The notes: generated by a model from the letters alone, not told the origin. Positions 7,776 through 20,124 are shown, counted from the first letter of the stretch. The stretch is 40,474 nucleotides of DNA from Clostridiales bacterium (GCA_012518885.1 JAAYRG010000131.1:1-40474), one strand, 5' to 3'. A program made the numbers and translations.

Positions 7776-9530
7776 CTAACGAGGCCTTTCGGCCTTATAG
7801 GGCAAGGTAATCTTAAACTCTGTCCCCTTGCTAACCTCACTAGTTACTTCTATATTCCCATCATATAGTTGAACAATATGTTTAACAATTGATAGGCCAA
7901 GACCTGTTCCACCCATTTTTCTTGATCTTCCCTTATCAACTCTATAAAAACGTTCGAAAATTCTTGGTAGATATTCTTTTGGAATACCCACTCCAGTATC
8001 TCTTACAATTATTATAAGATTTTGGTCTACTTCATTACATTTTACTGTAATGGTACCCTCTTCCGTATATTTTATAGCATTATCTATTAGATTAATAAAT
8101 AATTCCTTTAATCGGTCCGGATTAATGTAAAATGGCCTTATATATGGTTGAACTTCAAAAATCAACTCAACCTCTTCAGGTAACTTAGACTCTAATAGTT
8201 CGATAGCATCACTAGCAATTTTATTTACATTGCATAAAACAGCTTCTCTATCGATTTTAGATTCAATTTCAGATAGTAGCAAAATATCCTCAATTAATCT
8301 ATATAGACGTTCTACTTCAATATCTATAATATCTAAGAACTTGTTAGCCACTGCCTTATCTTCTACATTACCATATTTTAGGGTATCAATAAATCCTTTT
8401 ATTGAGGTTAGTGGTGTCTTTAGTTCATGGGTAACATTAGAAACAAAATCTGTCCTAACATTCTCTAACTTCTTAATTTGGGTAATGTCTTCGATTATTA
8501 ATAAAACACCAAATAATTCTTTACTATCTGTCACTAAGGGAGTTCCTGTTACCGAAATAGTCTGGTTCTTTTTAGGTCCCTTACCTTCTAGTTTTACCTT
8601 TTCATTCTTTTCTCTAACCAAATCTATTACATCGTATATAGTAATATTTCTAACTATACTATAGATGGATGCACCCTTTATTTCATTTTCCTTTTCATCA
8701 AGCTTCATAATCTCAACAAATGAATTGTTATAGAATAAGATCTCATATTCATCATTTAATGCAATTACACCACCTGCCATACTACCCAAAATAGCCTCTA
8801 GCTCTGTTTTACGTTGGGTCAGGTTATGGATTGTATCACTTAGATTACTTGACATAGTATTAAAGGATGATGCTAGTCGTAAAACATGGGAATAATCCTT
8901 TGTATTAATTTTTATATTATAGTCACCATTAGTTATATGCTCTGCTGCCTCAGTTATTTCTTCAATAGGCCTATATATTAATTCAGCAAAGAAAAAGGCC
9001 GCAAGGACAGCAATAGTAACACATACAATTATAGCTCTAATTATAGAGTAGACTATACTAGTATTAAACTCAGAGAACTCTGTATAAGGAATTGCAACCC
9101 TTACTACACCTGTAAAGTTGGTCTTTTCAACTGGTATAGCCGAATAAAAATACTCCCTTTCTAGGGTAGTAGAATACCGTACAAGGGAACTTTTTTCACC
9201 AGCAAGGGCGCTAATAACTTCTTCTCTATCACTATGGCTTTCTAACTTTCCGTGAGCGGCAGAATCAACTATCACATTACCTTGTTTATCAATGATAGTA
9301 ATGCGTACATTATACTTTTTACCAAATTCATGGACAAATAAAGAATAGTCAACTTCACTCTCTATATCCTCAAGTATAAAGGCATCGGCAATTAGGTCAG
9401 CCTGCCTTTCATATTGTTTAACATTATCTTTTTTTAGATATTCATATCCTGTATTCCAGAAAGTTGTAGCAGAAATTCCAATTGCTAATAAAATAATAAC
9501 TATATAACTTAGTAGTATCTTTTTCTGCAT
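7776..9530 (-). CDS. phoR: PhoR-type phosphate sensor histidine kinase
   Basis: This 584-residue kinase is the last gene of the pst-pho operon. It has a first membrane helix at about 5-24, an extracytoplasmic sensor (about 25-158), a second helix at about 160-184 and a HAMP linker (about 185-237). A PAS domain follows (about 243-350), then the phospho-acceptor His368 in THELKTP. The ATPase domain carries INLIDNAIKYT (N box), DTGVGIP (G1), FERFYRVDKG (F box) and GGTGLGLSIV (G2). It should autophosphorylate under phosphate limitation and pass phosphate to the regulator encoded 13 bases upstream. The HAMP-PAS layout is standard for Gram-positive PhoR; a WalK-type kinase is the alternative, but the operon context argues for Pho. 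Confidence 0.92.
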   Translation of the reverse strand: MQKKILLSYIVIILLAIGISATTFWNTGYEYLKKDNVKQYERQADLIADAFILEDIESEVDYSLFVHEFGKKYNVRITIIDKQGNVIVDSAAHGKLESHSDREEVISALAGEKSSLVRYSTTLEREYFYSAIPVEKTNFTGVVRVAIPYTEFSEFNTSIVYSIIRAIIVCVTIAVLAAFFFAELIYRPIEEITEAAEHITNGDYNIKINTKDYSHVLRLASSFNTMSSNLSDTIHNLTQRKTELEAILGSMAGGVIALNDEYEILFYNNSFVEIMKLDEKENEIKGASIYSIVRNITIYDVIDLVREKNEKVKLEGKGPKKNQTISVTGTPLVTDSKELFGVLLIIEDITQIKKLENVRTDFVSNVTHELKTPLTSIKGFIDTLKYGNVEDKAVANKFLDIIDIEVERLYRLIEDILLLSEIESKIDREAVLCNVNKIASDAIELLESKLPEEVELIFEVQPYIRPFYINPDRLKELFINLIDNAIKYTEEGTITVKCNEVDQNLIIIVRDTGVGIPKEYLPRIFERFYRVDKGRSRKMGGTGLGLSIVKHIVQLYDGNIEVTSEVSKGTEFKITLPYKAERPR

Positions 9531-9543
9531 AAACTCAACCTGC

Positions 9544-10239
9544 CTATTCGAACTTATAACCCATACCTCTTACGGTCTTAATAAAAACTGGGTGACTTTC
9601 ATCTGACTCTATCTTTTTCCTTAAATTACTTATATGAACATCAACAGTTCTTGTTTCTCCAACATAATCGTAACCCCAAATTCTCTCTAGTAGTTGGTTC
9701 CTAGTAAAAACAATTCCCCTATTTTTGGCTAGTAAGTAAAGGAGTTCAAACTCTTTAAAAGAAAGGTCTACTTGGTCTTTATTTACCATTACTATACGCC
9801 TTGATGGGTTGATTTCTAGGTTACCAATAACTATTACACCCTCATTATTGTCGTTCTTATCATAGGATGAATTACTCCTTCTAAGAACTGCCTTTATCCT
9901 AGCAAAAAGTTCATGGATACTAAAAGGCTTTGTAAGATAATCATCTGCACCTACTTCTAGACCAACTACCTTACTAATTTCATCACCCTTTGCCGTTAAG
10001 AGTATCACAGGAAGTTTATTAATATTCGAGGAACTACGAATATGTTTTAATACATCAATTCCGCTAATATTTGGCAACATCCAGTCAAGCAGCACAAGGT
10101 CTATTTTGTCCTCTTCAAGGATTTTAAGAGCCTTTTCTCCAGTATCTGCCTTAACAGTCTGATATCCTTCTTGTCCTAAATTATATTCAAGAAGTTCTAA
10201 GATATGTTCTTCATCATCTACTATTAGTATTCTCTTCAT
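9544..10239 (-). CDS. phoP: PhoP-type OmpR-family response regulator
   Basis: This 231-residue regulator has a receiver domain (about 1-120) with acidic pocket VDDEE, phospho-acceptor Asp52 (LLDWMLP), the switch threonine in LLTAKGDE and Lys104 in GADDYLTKPF. A winged-helix DNA-binding domain follows, ending RTVDVHISNLRKKI and VRGMGYKFE. As the partner of the downstream kinase it would bind Pho boxes, a good candidate for which lies upstream of pstS. The gene sits 31 bases after phoU in the same transcription unit, so the system probably amplifies itself. Confidence 0.95.
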   Translation of the reverse strand: MKRILIVDDEEHILELLEYNLGQEGYQTVKADTGEKALKILEEDKIDLVLLDWMLPNISGIDVLKHIRSSSNINKLPVILLTAKGDEISKVVGLEVGADDYLTKPFSIHELFARIKAVLRRSNSSYDKNDNNEGVIVIGNLEINPSRRIVMVNKDQVDLSFKEFELLYLLAKNRGIVFTRNQLLERIWGYDYVGETRTVDVHISNLRKKIESDESHPVFIKTVRGMGYKFE

Positions 10240-10270
10240 TTAAACTCCTTACATAACTAAAGTTTATGGT

Positions 10271-10924
10271 TTATCCTATGGTTAATACACCAGTTACTAT
10301 AAACTTTACCCACTCAGCAATATTAGTGGAGTGGTCAGCCATTCGTTCTAAGTACTTAACTATCATAACATAACAAATACCTTGTTCTACCATATCAGAA
10401 TTAGCCCTCATCATGTCAGCTAATTCTTGTTTGATTTTATTAAAATGCTTATCTACAATATCATCAGTTTCAATTACTCGTTCACATTTTGCTAAATCTT
10501 TCTCTACAAAGGCATCAATTACATCTATAACCATGCCCTTAGTTGTATCTATCATAGCCTCTAACCTAACTGGCTTCTCGGTTCTTGGAAGTTTACTTAG
10601 CTGGATAATATATTCTGATATATCAGCACATTGATCAGCTATTCTTTCAATATCTGTAATGATTTTCATTATTGAGGTGACTTCTCTAAGATCACTAGCA
10701 AGTGGTTGCTGCTGTGCAATTATATTGATACATTCTCTTTCTATTTGCTCTTCTAAGAGGTTAACTTCCATATCCCTATCTATAATTGCTTGGGCCTTAG
10801 CCACATCATAATCTTCTAAAGCTTCTATCATCTCATTAGTAGAAAGTTCAATGATACTTCCCATCTTGATAACGTTCTTACTTAACTCTTTTAATTGGTT
10901 GATAAATTGTTTTCTCATAACCAT
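10271..10924 (-). CDS. phoU: Phosphate signalling and transport regulator PhoU
   Basis: This 217-residue, mostly helical protein contains two PhoU repeats (about 10-105 and 115-210). Family signatures are present: EMNLLEEQIERECINIIAQQQP-type sequence and DIERIADQCADISEY in the first repeat, and LERMADHSTNIAEWV in the second. Each repeat carries the E/D-xxx-D residues that bind metal in known PhoU. It links the Pst transporter to the sensor kinase and limits phosphate uptake. GAGGAG stands ten bases before the first ATG, which I therefore prefer over the second ATG two codons on. It follows pstB by 72 bases. Confidence 0.96.
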   Translation of the reverse strand: MVMRKQFINQLKELSKNVIKMGSIIELSTNEMIEALEDYDVAKAQAIIDRDMEVNLLEEQIERECINIIAQQQPLASDLREVTSIMKIITDIERIADQCADISEYIIQLSKLPRTEKPVRLEAMIDTTKGMVIDVIDAFVEKDLAKCERVIETDDIVDKHFNKIKQELADMMRANSDMVEQGICYVMIVKYLERMADHSTNIAEWVKFIVTGVLTIG

Positions 10925-10996
10925 ATTTATACTACTCCTCTCATGAGCAATTCATAATTTATATTAACACATAAAAAAAATATTTTAAAGCTATTA

Positions 10997-11755
10997 TCAT
11001 CCGAATCTACCAGTAATATATTCTTCAGTTCTTATATCTTTAGGATTGTTAAAAATATTCTCAGTACTATCAAACTCAACCACTTCTCCAACTAAGAAAA
11101 AGGCTGTTTTATCAGAAATTCTAGCAGCTTGTTGCATATTATGGGTAACCATTATTATTGTGTAATCCTTTTTTAATTCCACTGCTAAGTCCTCTATTTT
11201 TAAAGTTGATATCGGGTCTAGTGCTGAGGTAGGTTCATCCATAAGAATTACTTCTGGCTCTATTGCCAGGGTTCTAGCTATACATAATCTTTGTTGCTGA
11301 CCTCCTGAAATAGCAAGAGCACTCTTTTTAAGTTTATCCTTTACCTCATCCCATATTGCTGCTTGCCTTAGAGACCTTTCAACTATTTCATCTAATACAG
11401 ATTTTTTAGTAATACCGTGTATCCTTGGCCCATATGCCACATTATCATAGATACTCATAGGGAAGGGATTTGGTTGTTGAAATACCATCCCTACCCTAGT
11501 GCGAAGGGATATGGCATCCATTTCCTTAAATATATCCTTACCATCTAGACTAATCTTACCCTTTATAGTAACCCCTTCTACTAAATCATTCATTCTATTT
11601 AAAGTTTTAAGAAATGTAGACTTACCGCAACCACTTGGACCAATTAGGGCTGTGATTTCTTTTTCTTGTATTTCCATATTTATTTTTTTCAATGCCTGAA
11701 AATCCCCGTAAAATAGGTCCAAGTCTTCCACTGAAAATTTAGAATTATTATTCAC
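10997..11755 (-). CDS. pstB: Phosphate ABC transporter ATP-binding protein PstB
   Basis: This is a 252-residue ABC ATPase with Walker [10 protein letters not shown] at about 39-47, signature [18 protein letters not shown], Walker [14 protein letters not shown] and the switch His in MVTHNMQQA. The PstB-specific [10 protein letters not shown] and [19 protein letters not shown] segments identify it. It drives phosphate import through PstC and PstA. It lies 36 bases after pstA in the pst operon. Confidence 0.97.
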   Translation of the reverse strand: MNNNSKFSVEDLDLFYGDFQALKKINMEIQEKEITALIGPSGCGKSTFLKTLNRMNDLVEGVTIKGKISLDGKDIFKEMDAISLRTRVGMVFQQPNPFPMSIYDNVAYGPRIHGITKKSVLDEIVERSLRQAAIWDEVKDKLKKSALAISGGQQQRLCIARTLAIEPEVILMDEPTSALDPISTLKIEDLAVELKKDYTIIMVTHNMQQAARISDKTAFFLVGEVVEFDSTENIFNNPKDIRTEEYITGRFG

Positions 11756-11791
11756 TTTATTTCCTCCTTGTTTACTTTTGTATTGGTTACT

Positions 11792-12949
11792 TTATTTACC
11801 TGTTCCTGTTCTTTTTAAAAACTTATTAGTTATTAACTTAGAAAATAAATTTAGAAGTACAACCAATACAATTAAGACTACTGCTATAGATGTAGCCGTA
11901 TCAATATTTGATGCTTCTTGTATTTCCCAGAACATTTTAGTAGTTAAGGTGGCTGCAGCCGCTCCACTACCAAACAGTGCTCTTGGAACTTGTGCAACTG
12001 TTCCTGCTGTCCATATTAGTGCCGCTGACTCTCCAACAATCCTACCTATACTTAAAATAATTGCTACCAAAATTCCAGGTAGGGCAGAAGGTAATATTAC
12101 TCTTGTTATAGTTTGTATCTTTGTTGCTCCCAAACCATAAGACCCCTGCCTATAAGAATTTGGTACTTCTTTTAAGGTTTCCTCTGTAGTAGAGATAATT
12201 GTTGGAAGTAGCATTATGCTTAAAGTTAAGGACCCTGCCAATACTGAATATTGCATCTTTAAAAACTGTACAAAGAATAACATACCAAATAAACCATAAA
12301 TAATAGATGGAATACCTGCTAGGTTTTGTATGGCAAAACGAATAACCCTAAGAACCTTACCAGGCCTTGCATACTCATTTAGGTAAATAGCTGCTCCTAC
12401 ACCAATAGGTAGTGCAACAACAAGGGTAATAACTATAATTAGTAAGGTAGATATTACCATGGGAAGAATACCGCCACCTGGCCTTCTAATTTTTAGGTCT
12501 AGACTAGTATCCTCTCCTTCTATAGCAGTAATAGCTTCATCTAGTGAAGTTGCTTCTCTTAAGTCAATCTTTTTAACTCTTTCAATAATATCTGATTTTT
12601 TTATTCTATATATTTCACCCTTTTTATTTAGAGCATTTAGGGCTGGTGATTTTTTTTCTACGCCTGTAATTACTACATTCCCGTCTTGTAAATCTATGTA
12701 TATTCCAAGTGACGGAACATAGTTTAGGCTCTTATTTTCAAGGTTATTAATATCTTTTTCAACTGTTACTATTGTAGTCTTATCATCCCACATTCTAGTC
12801 AAAAATTCTCGGTTAATGCCTGGTAATCCCCTATAAAACACAAACCCTAAGATTACTAATAAGGTAAGAATTGTTATTGAAGTGGCAATATATATTAGTA
12901 TTTTTGCAATATTATCTTTTATTTTTCTGGAACTTCTATTACTTGTCAT
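11792..12949 (-). CDS. pstA: Phosphate ABC transporter permease PstA with a PDZ-like insertion
   Basis: This is one of the two permease subunits. The ORF track starts at a TTG (12964) that lies inside the GGAGGA Shine-Dalgarno; the ATG at 12949, about seven bases behind it, gives 385 residues. That is about 100 longer than usual PstA. The extra length is one insertion between the first membrane helix and the core permease, about residues 55-158. Its second part looks like a PDZ fold: VVITGVEKKSPALNAL, IKKSDIIERV, TSLDEAITAIEG, SLDLKIRRPG. By membrane topology it should lie outside the cell. After it the core is standard, with GGGILPMVISTLL, the EAA-like loop GLGATKIQTITRVILPSALPG and the remaining helices. 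Confidence 0.93.
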   Translation of the reverse strand: MTSNRSSRKIKDNIAKILIYIATSITILTLLVILGFVFYRGLPGINREFLTRMWDDKTTIVTVEKDINNLENKSLNYVPSLGIYIDLQDGNVVITGVEKKSPALNALNKKGEIYRIKKSDIIERVKKIDLREATSLDEAITAIEGEDTSLDLKIRRPGGGILPMVISTLLIIVITLVVALPIGVGAAIYLNEYARPGKVLRVIRFAIQNLAGIPSIIYGLFGMLFFVQFLKMQYSVLAGSLTLSIMLLPTIISTTEETLKEVPNSYRQGSYGLGATKIQTITRVILPSALPGILVAIILSIGRIVGESAALIWTAGTVAQVPRALFGSGAAAATLTTKMFWEIQEASNIDTATSIAVVLIVLVVLLNLFSKLITNKFLKRTGTGK

Positions 12950-13037
12950 AAACTCTTCCTCCAAAGCATGATTAACAATATACAGGTCTGATAGCTAATC
13001 TAGCCCTTACATATATGTTGCTGCTTATATATGTTAG

Positions 13038-13958
13038 TTATCTTTTTTCTCCTTCACTTCCCACCTTTGATGTTATCTTAATTAGAACATAGTTGATTAC
13101 CATGATAAAAATAAATAACACAACACCTGTAGAAAATAGTAATTCCTGGTGTTGTCCAGATGCATATCCCATTTCCATTGCAACATTTGATGTAAGCGGT
13201 CTTGTCTTATCCCATATACTTAAAGGTATTCCACCACTATTATTACCCGCAACCATCATTACTGCTGTTGTTTCACCAATAGCCCTACCAATACCTAGCA
13301 CTACAGCCGCAAGTATTCCTGACTTAGCTGCAGGTAAAATACACTTAAATATCGTTTGAATTTTTGACGCACCTAGTCCATAGGATGCATCCTTATAAGA
13401 TTTTGGTATTGCCCTTATACTACTTAAGGAGAGTGATATTATTGTTGGTAGTATCATCATAGTTAAGACTAGTATTACAGCTAACATTGATTGACCTGAC
13501 TGCTGTGGAGATATATCTTTAATTATAGGTACTATAATACCTAGACCAAAAACACCAAAAATTACTGACGGTATTCCTGCTAATAATTCTATTGCTGGTC
13601 TTAAAATAGCTTCTATCTTTTTTGGTGCTAGTTCAGCGATATATACAGCAGTTAATAAACCAACTGGAACCCCGAGCACAATTGCACCCAGGGTTGATAG
13701 TAGGGAACCAGCTATCATGTAAAATATTCCAAATTCATTGTCGCTTGGAGCCCATCTTAGGCCAGTTATAAAGTTTGTAAAGCTGTAAGCATCATCGCCA
13801 AAAAAAGGTCTTATTCCTTTGCCGAATACAAAGACAATTATAGCTATTACACTAATTACACTAATTAATGCTGCCGATAGAAAAATATACTTGAAGATTT
13901 TTTCATTTCCTTCTCTATTCTTAAAAGCAATACTGTCCTTGATGCTTGTTTTATTCAA
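13038..13958 (-). CDS. pstC: Phosphate ABC transporter permease PstC
   Basis: This is the second permease subunit, with about six membrane helices. The ORF track begins at 13976, but that ATG lies upstream of GGGAGG. A TTG at 13958, eight bases behind this Shine-Dalgarno, is the better start and gives 306 residues beginning MNKTSIKDS. The stop of pstS (TTGAATAA) overlaps this start by eight bases, so translation is probably coupled. Family features are GLRWAPSDNEFGIFYMI in the outer loop, VPVGLLTAVYIAELAP, GIPSVIFGVFGLGIIVP and the cytoplasmic loop GLGASKIQTIFKCILPAAKSG that contacts PstB. GRAIGETTAVMMVAGN is typical. Confidence 0.94.
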   Translation of the reverse strand: MNKTSIKDSIAFKNREGNEKIFKYIFLSAALISVISVIAIIVFVFGKGIRPFFGDDAYSFTNFITGLRWAPSDNEFGIFYMIAGSLLSTLGAIVLGVPVGLLTAVYIAELAPKKIEAILRPAIELLAGIPSVIFGVFGLGIIVPIIKDISPQQSGQSMLAVILVLTMMILPTIISLSLSSIRAIPKSYKDASYGLGASKIQTIFKCILPAAKSGILAAVVLGIGRAIGETTAVMMVAGNNSGGIPLSIWDKTRPLTSNVAMEMGYASGQHQELLFSTGVVLFIFIMVINYVLIKITSKVGSEGEKR

Positions 13959-14862
13959 TAGGTATTCCTCCCTCATTTACTACAATCTCTTGTCCTTCTT
14001 CTGATAACATAAAATCAACAAAAGCTTTTGCAATATCACTGTAGTTTTCTTCGTTAATTACTACATTAAATGGTCTTGCAAGTGGATAACTTTCAGATAA
14101 AACTGATTCTGTAGTAGGTTCTCCACCGTCAACATTTAAAGCCTTAACTGTATCATCAATGTATGTGAATGAAACATATCCTATAGCGTTCTCATCTTTT
14201 TCCACTGCTATTTGTAAAGAACCGTTACTTGAAAACTCAGAGTGGTCATCAGTCATTCCTACATCTTCAAGGCCTGTTAATTCTTCAAAAGCACCTCTAG
14301 TTCCTGATGAAGCTTCTCTTGACATAAGATTAATTGGAGCATCCGCACCTCCAACTTCACTCCAGTTTGTGATTTCACCAGAATAAATCTTTAGAATATC
14401 TTCTGAAGATAACTCGGAAACCTCATTACTTGGGTGAACAATAACTGCTATTCCATCCCATGCAAAAACTTCAAAGCCAGCACCTTTACTTATTTCTTCA
14501 TCTTTTAAAGCTCTAGAAGCAACACCAAGGTCATTAACTCCATTAATTGCATCTTCTATACCTGCTGATGAACCAGTTCCTGTATAAGTTATAGAAACAT
14601 CTGGATTGTATGCTTCAAACTCATTTATTAGTTCTCCAAGAATCGATGCTACTGATGTAGAACCAGTAATTACTATTTCTCCTGCTAAGTCTACTACAGC
14701 TTCTTCGTTGTCGCCTGCTTCTGTAGTTGTTTCCTCGCTTGACTTGTCTGCATCTTTTTGAGACTGTGTTTGTCCTTCTGTTCCCTTTTTGCTATCACTA
14801 CCACATGCTACTAAGGCAAATGCTAATGTAAGTGATATTAGTATAGTAAATAATTTTTTCAT
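13951..14862 (-). CDS. pstS: Phosphate-binding lipoprotein PstS
   Basis: This 303-residue solute-binding lipoprotein is the first gene of the pst-pho operon. The N-terminus MKKLFTILISLTLAFALVAC is a lipoprotein signal with Cys20 as the probable lipidated residue, followed by a Ser/Glu/Thr-rich linker to about residue 60. Phosphate contacts are likely in ITGSTSVASIL, YTGTGSSAGI and SREASSGTRGAF. AGGAGG stands before the ATG. The upstream region holds a two-repeat Pho box on the same strand, so phosphate limitation should induce it. Confidence 0.96.
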   Translation of the reverse strand: MKKLFTILISLTLAFALVACGSDSKKGTEGQTQSQKDADKSSEETTTEAGDNEEAVVDLAGEIVITGSTSVASILGELINEFEAYNPDVSITYTGTGSSAGIEDAINGVNDLGVASRALKDEEISKGAGFEVFAWDGIAVIVHPSNEVSELSSEDILKIYSGEITNWSEVGGADAPINLMSREASSGTRGAFEELTGLEDVGMTDDHSEFSSNGSLQIAVEKDENAIGYVSFTYIDDTVKALNVDGGEPTTESVLSESYPLARPFNVVINEENYSDIAKAFVDFMLSEEGQEIVVNEGGIPIE

Positions 14863-14956
14863 AATTTCCTCCTGTTATTACATATCTCTTTTATATTTTC
14901 TTTAACTGAGTACATGTATATAATATTGCCTCATTATTATCTTATTATTTGTTGTA

Positions 14957-14973
14957 TGTAAAGTGTTTGTAAA
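14957..14973 (-). promoter_or_regulatory. Pho box upstream of pstS
   Basis: On the minus strand TTTACA-AACAC-TTTACA gives two direct repeats with an 11-base period (14968-14973 and 14957-14962), matching the TT(A/T/C)ACA repeats bound by PhoP in Bacillus. It lies about 95 bases before the pstS ATG; a TATTAT about 30 bases further on may be the -10. It also overlaps the region upstream of the divergent dCMP deaminase promoter. Confidence 0.7.
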
Positions 14974-14979
14974 TACGAC

Positions 14980-15008
14980 TTTCCAATTTTCATATGCTAT
15001 GTTAAAAT
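14980..15008 (+). promoter_or_regulatory. Possible promoter of the dCMP deaminase gene
   Basis: TTTCCA (14980-14985), 17-base spacer, TAAAAT (15003-15008). The -35 matches only four of six, so this is a moderate call. Confidence 0.4.
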
Positions 15009-15053
15009 TGTGAGTAGCAAATTAATAGTATGTAGACAGGGGGCACTAATACA

Positions 15054-15536
15054 TTGAAAAGAAATGATTATTTAACTTGGGATGAATACTTTATGGGTAT
15101 TGCATTATTATCTGCACAAAGAAGTAAGGACCCAAATACAACCGTAGGAGCATGTATAGTTGGTCAAGATAATAGAATTCTATCAGTAGGATATAATGGT
15201 ATGCCTGCAGGGTGTTCAGATGATGAATTCCCTTGGGAAAGAGAAGGCAGTACCCTAGATACAAAGTATGCATACGTTTGTCATGCGGAAATGAATGCTA
15301 TCTTAAATTATACAGGGACAACCTCTATGAAGGGAGCTAAACTGTATGTTAGTCTTTTCCCATGTAATGAATGTACTAAGGCAATAATTCAAAAAGGAAT
15401 TAAAGAAGTTCACTACCTATCAGATAAATATGCTGATACCGAACAAACTAAAGCTGCAAAAAGAATGCTAGATGCTGCAGGAGTAAAGTATTATAAATAC
15501 CAAACTACTAATAGGGAAATAAAACTTTCTTTATAA
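15054..15536 (+). CDS. comEB: dCMP deaminase (ComEB-like)
   Basis: This 160-residue zinc-dependent deaminase converts dCMP to dUMP, supplying thymidylate synthesis. The zinc site is clear: CHAEMNAI (zinc His and catalytic Glu) and [10 protein letters not shown] (two zinc Cys). The substrate loop [17 protein letters not shown] and the early [13 protein letters not shown] are typical of dCMP deaminases rather than cytidine or tRNA adenosine deaminases. The start is TTG behind AGGGGG, at slightly wide spacing. In Bacillus the orthologue lies in the comE operon; no competence genes are here, so the name reflects family only. Divergent from pstS, convergent with guaB. Confidence 0.93.
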   Translation: MKRNDYLTWDEYFMGIALLSAQRSKDPNTTVGACIVGQDNRILSVGYNGMPAGCSDDEFPWEREGSTLDTKYAYVCHAEMNAILNYTGTTSMKGAKLYVSLFPCNECTKAIIQKGIKEVHYLSDKYADTEQTKAAKRMLDAAGVKYYKYQTTNREIKLSL

Positions 15537-15567
15537 GTAGCCATAACTTAATTTATCTTATAAAACA

Positions 15568-15616
15568 AAAAAGACAGTTAATGAATCTTATAATAAGATT
15601 CATTAACTGTCTTTTT
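15568..15616. terminator. Bidirectional terminator between the dCMP deaminase gene and guaB
   Basis: A near-perfect palindrome: AAAAAGACAGTTAATGAATC on the left and its full complement on the right, with T-runs in both directions. Confidence 0.92.
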
Positions 15617-15623
15617 AAATCAC

Positions 15624-17096
<1,473 letters not shown>

Positions 17097-17156
17097 CTAT
17101 AAGGGTTAAACCGTTACTAGTGCCCTATATAAGCAATACTTTTTTATATTCTTAGT

Positions 17157-17185
17157 AGTATAATAAAATTTTTAAATCTTGTCAA
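17157..17185 (-). promoter_or_regulatory. guaB promoter
   Basis: Perfect TTGACA (17180-17185), 17-base spacer, TATACT (17157-17162) on the minus strand. The untranslated leader would be about 70 bases; I see no riboswitch in it. Confidence 0.85.
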
Positions 17186-17192
17186 CTACTAC

Positions 17193-17693
17193 TTAGTAAT
17201 CTACCACCTTACGTGGAGCCTTTTGTCTTATTGCCTCTACCATTCTTTCACTTGGCTCAAACAAGATTCTATATGCAGTATCCCCTTTTCTGTAAATAAT
17301 AACATATGGTTTTATATCTGTATTTCTTGAAGAGTAGTCTTTAACCTTAAGGCTAGCATTCTTGTAAGGGTCAAGGGCATGTGAGCCTTCTATAGCCATG
17401 ACTTCAACTTGTTCAAAATCAATTCTAAGGTCATGTTTTCGCTTGTTACCACCAAGAATTCTATCGAAATCTAGTTGCCCATCAACAAAAATATACTCAT
17501 AGTCTACCTTTAATTGGGGAAAGAAATAAATTACAGCAATTATTACGGCAGCACTAATTATTAATCCTAAAAGCCTACCAACTGAAAACACAAGAGATAA
17601 AACGGCAGCTAAAATCATTAAAACTCTTATTGCATAAGTACTAGCCGTCTCCTTTCTTTTCACACTAGTTTCAACATAAGAATAATCCATCAT
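17193..17693 (-). CDS. DUF6106-like membrane protein
   Basis: This protein of unknown function is conserved in Clostridia, probably DUF6106. I moved the start from 17726 to the ATG at 17693, seven bases behind AGGAGG, giving 166 residues (MMDYSYVETSVKRKE). Two adjacent hydrophobic segments (about 22-62) form a hairpin in the membrane, and the C-terminal 100 residues are a soluble beta-rich domain with a conserved-looking FDRILGGNKRK stretch. The arrangement resembles small bacterial PH-like membrane proteins, but that is only a resemblance. A TATAAT at 17748-17753 may be its -10. It lies between groEL and guaB, each with its own signals. Confidence 0.7.
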   Translation of the reverse strand: MMDYSYVETSVKRKETASTYAIRVLMILAAVLSLVFSVGRLLGLIISAAVIIAVIYFFPQLKVDYEYIFVDGQLDFDRILGGNKRKHDLRIDFEQVEVMAIEGSHALDPYKNASLKVKDYSSRNTDIKPYVIIYRKGDTAYRILFEPSERMVEAIRQKAPRKVVDY

Positions 17694-17784
17694 CAGTATT
17701 CCTCCTAAAAGTTTGTTTACATCCATAAGTAATAATCAATTTAAATAATTATAACAAATATTATCCGATAATAAAACCCATCCA

Positions 17785-17827
17785 GCAAATAAAAATAACG
17801 GTGCAAAGACAATATCCTCGCACCGTT
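17785..17827 (-). terminator. groESL terminator
   Basis: On the minus strand AACGGTGC and GCACCGTT flank a 15-base loop, followed by ATTTTTATTTG, a T-rich tail. It lies 24 bases after the groEL stop. Confidence 0.85.
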
Positions 17828-17851
17828 TTCTATTCTTTATATATATATTTA

Positions 17852-19477
<1,626 letters not shown>

Positions 19478-19520
19478 TTATTATATTATCAGTAATTTAC
19501 TTGGTTGCCTACACGATCAA

Positions 19521-19808
19521 TTAGTTCTCTACTATTGCTAATATATCGTTTTGTCTTACGATAATATATTCCTCTTCATCAAATTTTACTTCTGTTCCTG
19601 CGTATTTAGAATAGATAACTGTATCGCCAGGTTTTACATGCATTTCTACTTCTTCGCCGTCTACTTTTCCACCTGGGCCTACTGAGATAACTTCTGCTTG
19701 TTGTGGTTTTTCTTTTGCTTGGCCTGGAATTACTAAGCCTGATTTTGTAGTTTCTTCAGCAACTACTTGCTTTAAAATAACTCTGTCTCCTAATGGTGTT
19801 AGTTTCAT
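19521..19808 (-). CDS. groES: Co-chaperonin GroES (10 kDa)
   Basis: This heptameric lid of the GroEL chamber is 95 residues, the usual length. The ORF track start (19832) is a TTG upstream of the Shine-Dalgarno; AGGAGG nine bases before the ATG at 19808 fixes the start at MKLTPLGDRVILKQ. The mobile loop (TTKSGLVIPGQAKEKPQ) that docks on GroEL and the C-terminal YIIVRQNDILAIVEN are typical. First gene of the operon. Confidence 0.98.
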   Translation of the reverse strand: MKLTPLGDRVILKQVVAEETTKSGLVIPGQAKEKPQQAEVISVGPGGKVDGEEVEMHVKPGDTVIYSKYAGTEVKFDEEEYIIVRQNDILAIVEN

Positions 19809-19891
19809 AAAAAACAACCTCCTTATAATCAACTGTCTTATGTTTTAAATGGGACACTATTGGTCCTATCTTACTTGTGTATCCCGGTTTG

Positions 19892-19918
19892 TTAGCACTC
19901 TCTTTCAATGAGTGCTAT
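19892..19918. promoter_or_regulatory. CIRCE operator (HrcA site) of groESL
   Basis: TTAGCACTC, nine bases, GAGTGCTAT: one mismatch from the CIRCE consensus. On the minus strand a TATAAT (19927-19932) precedes it, so the operator lies at the transcription start, as is usual for HrcA repression. The -35 is unclear. Confidence 0.95.
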
Positions 19919-20124
19919 CAATATTTATTATATTAATCAATTTTTAGTTTTATTGCAAATTTTTATATTATTATAATTTCTTCTTATTCTAAGTTTATCT
20001 TTACTTTTCTTGCATTACCTCCTTATTTTCTAATTTTTTCTCTCTTTTTGACCCAAATTCACCTTCTCCCTAAAGTCTTTCCTTTTTCATAGCTAATATA
20101 CATGTAGGATTATAAGCTATTATA

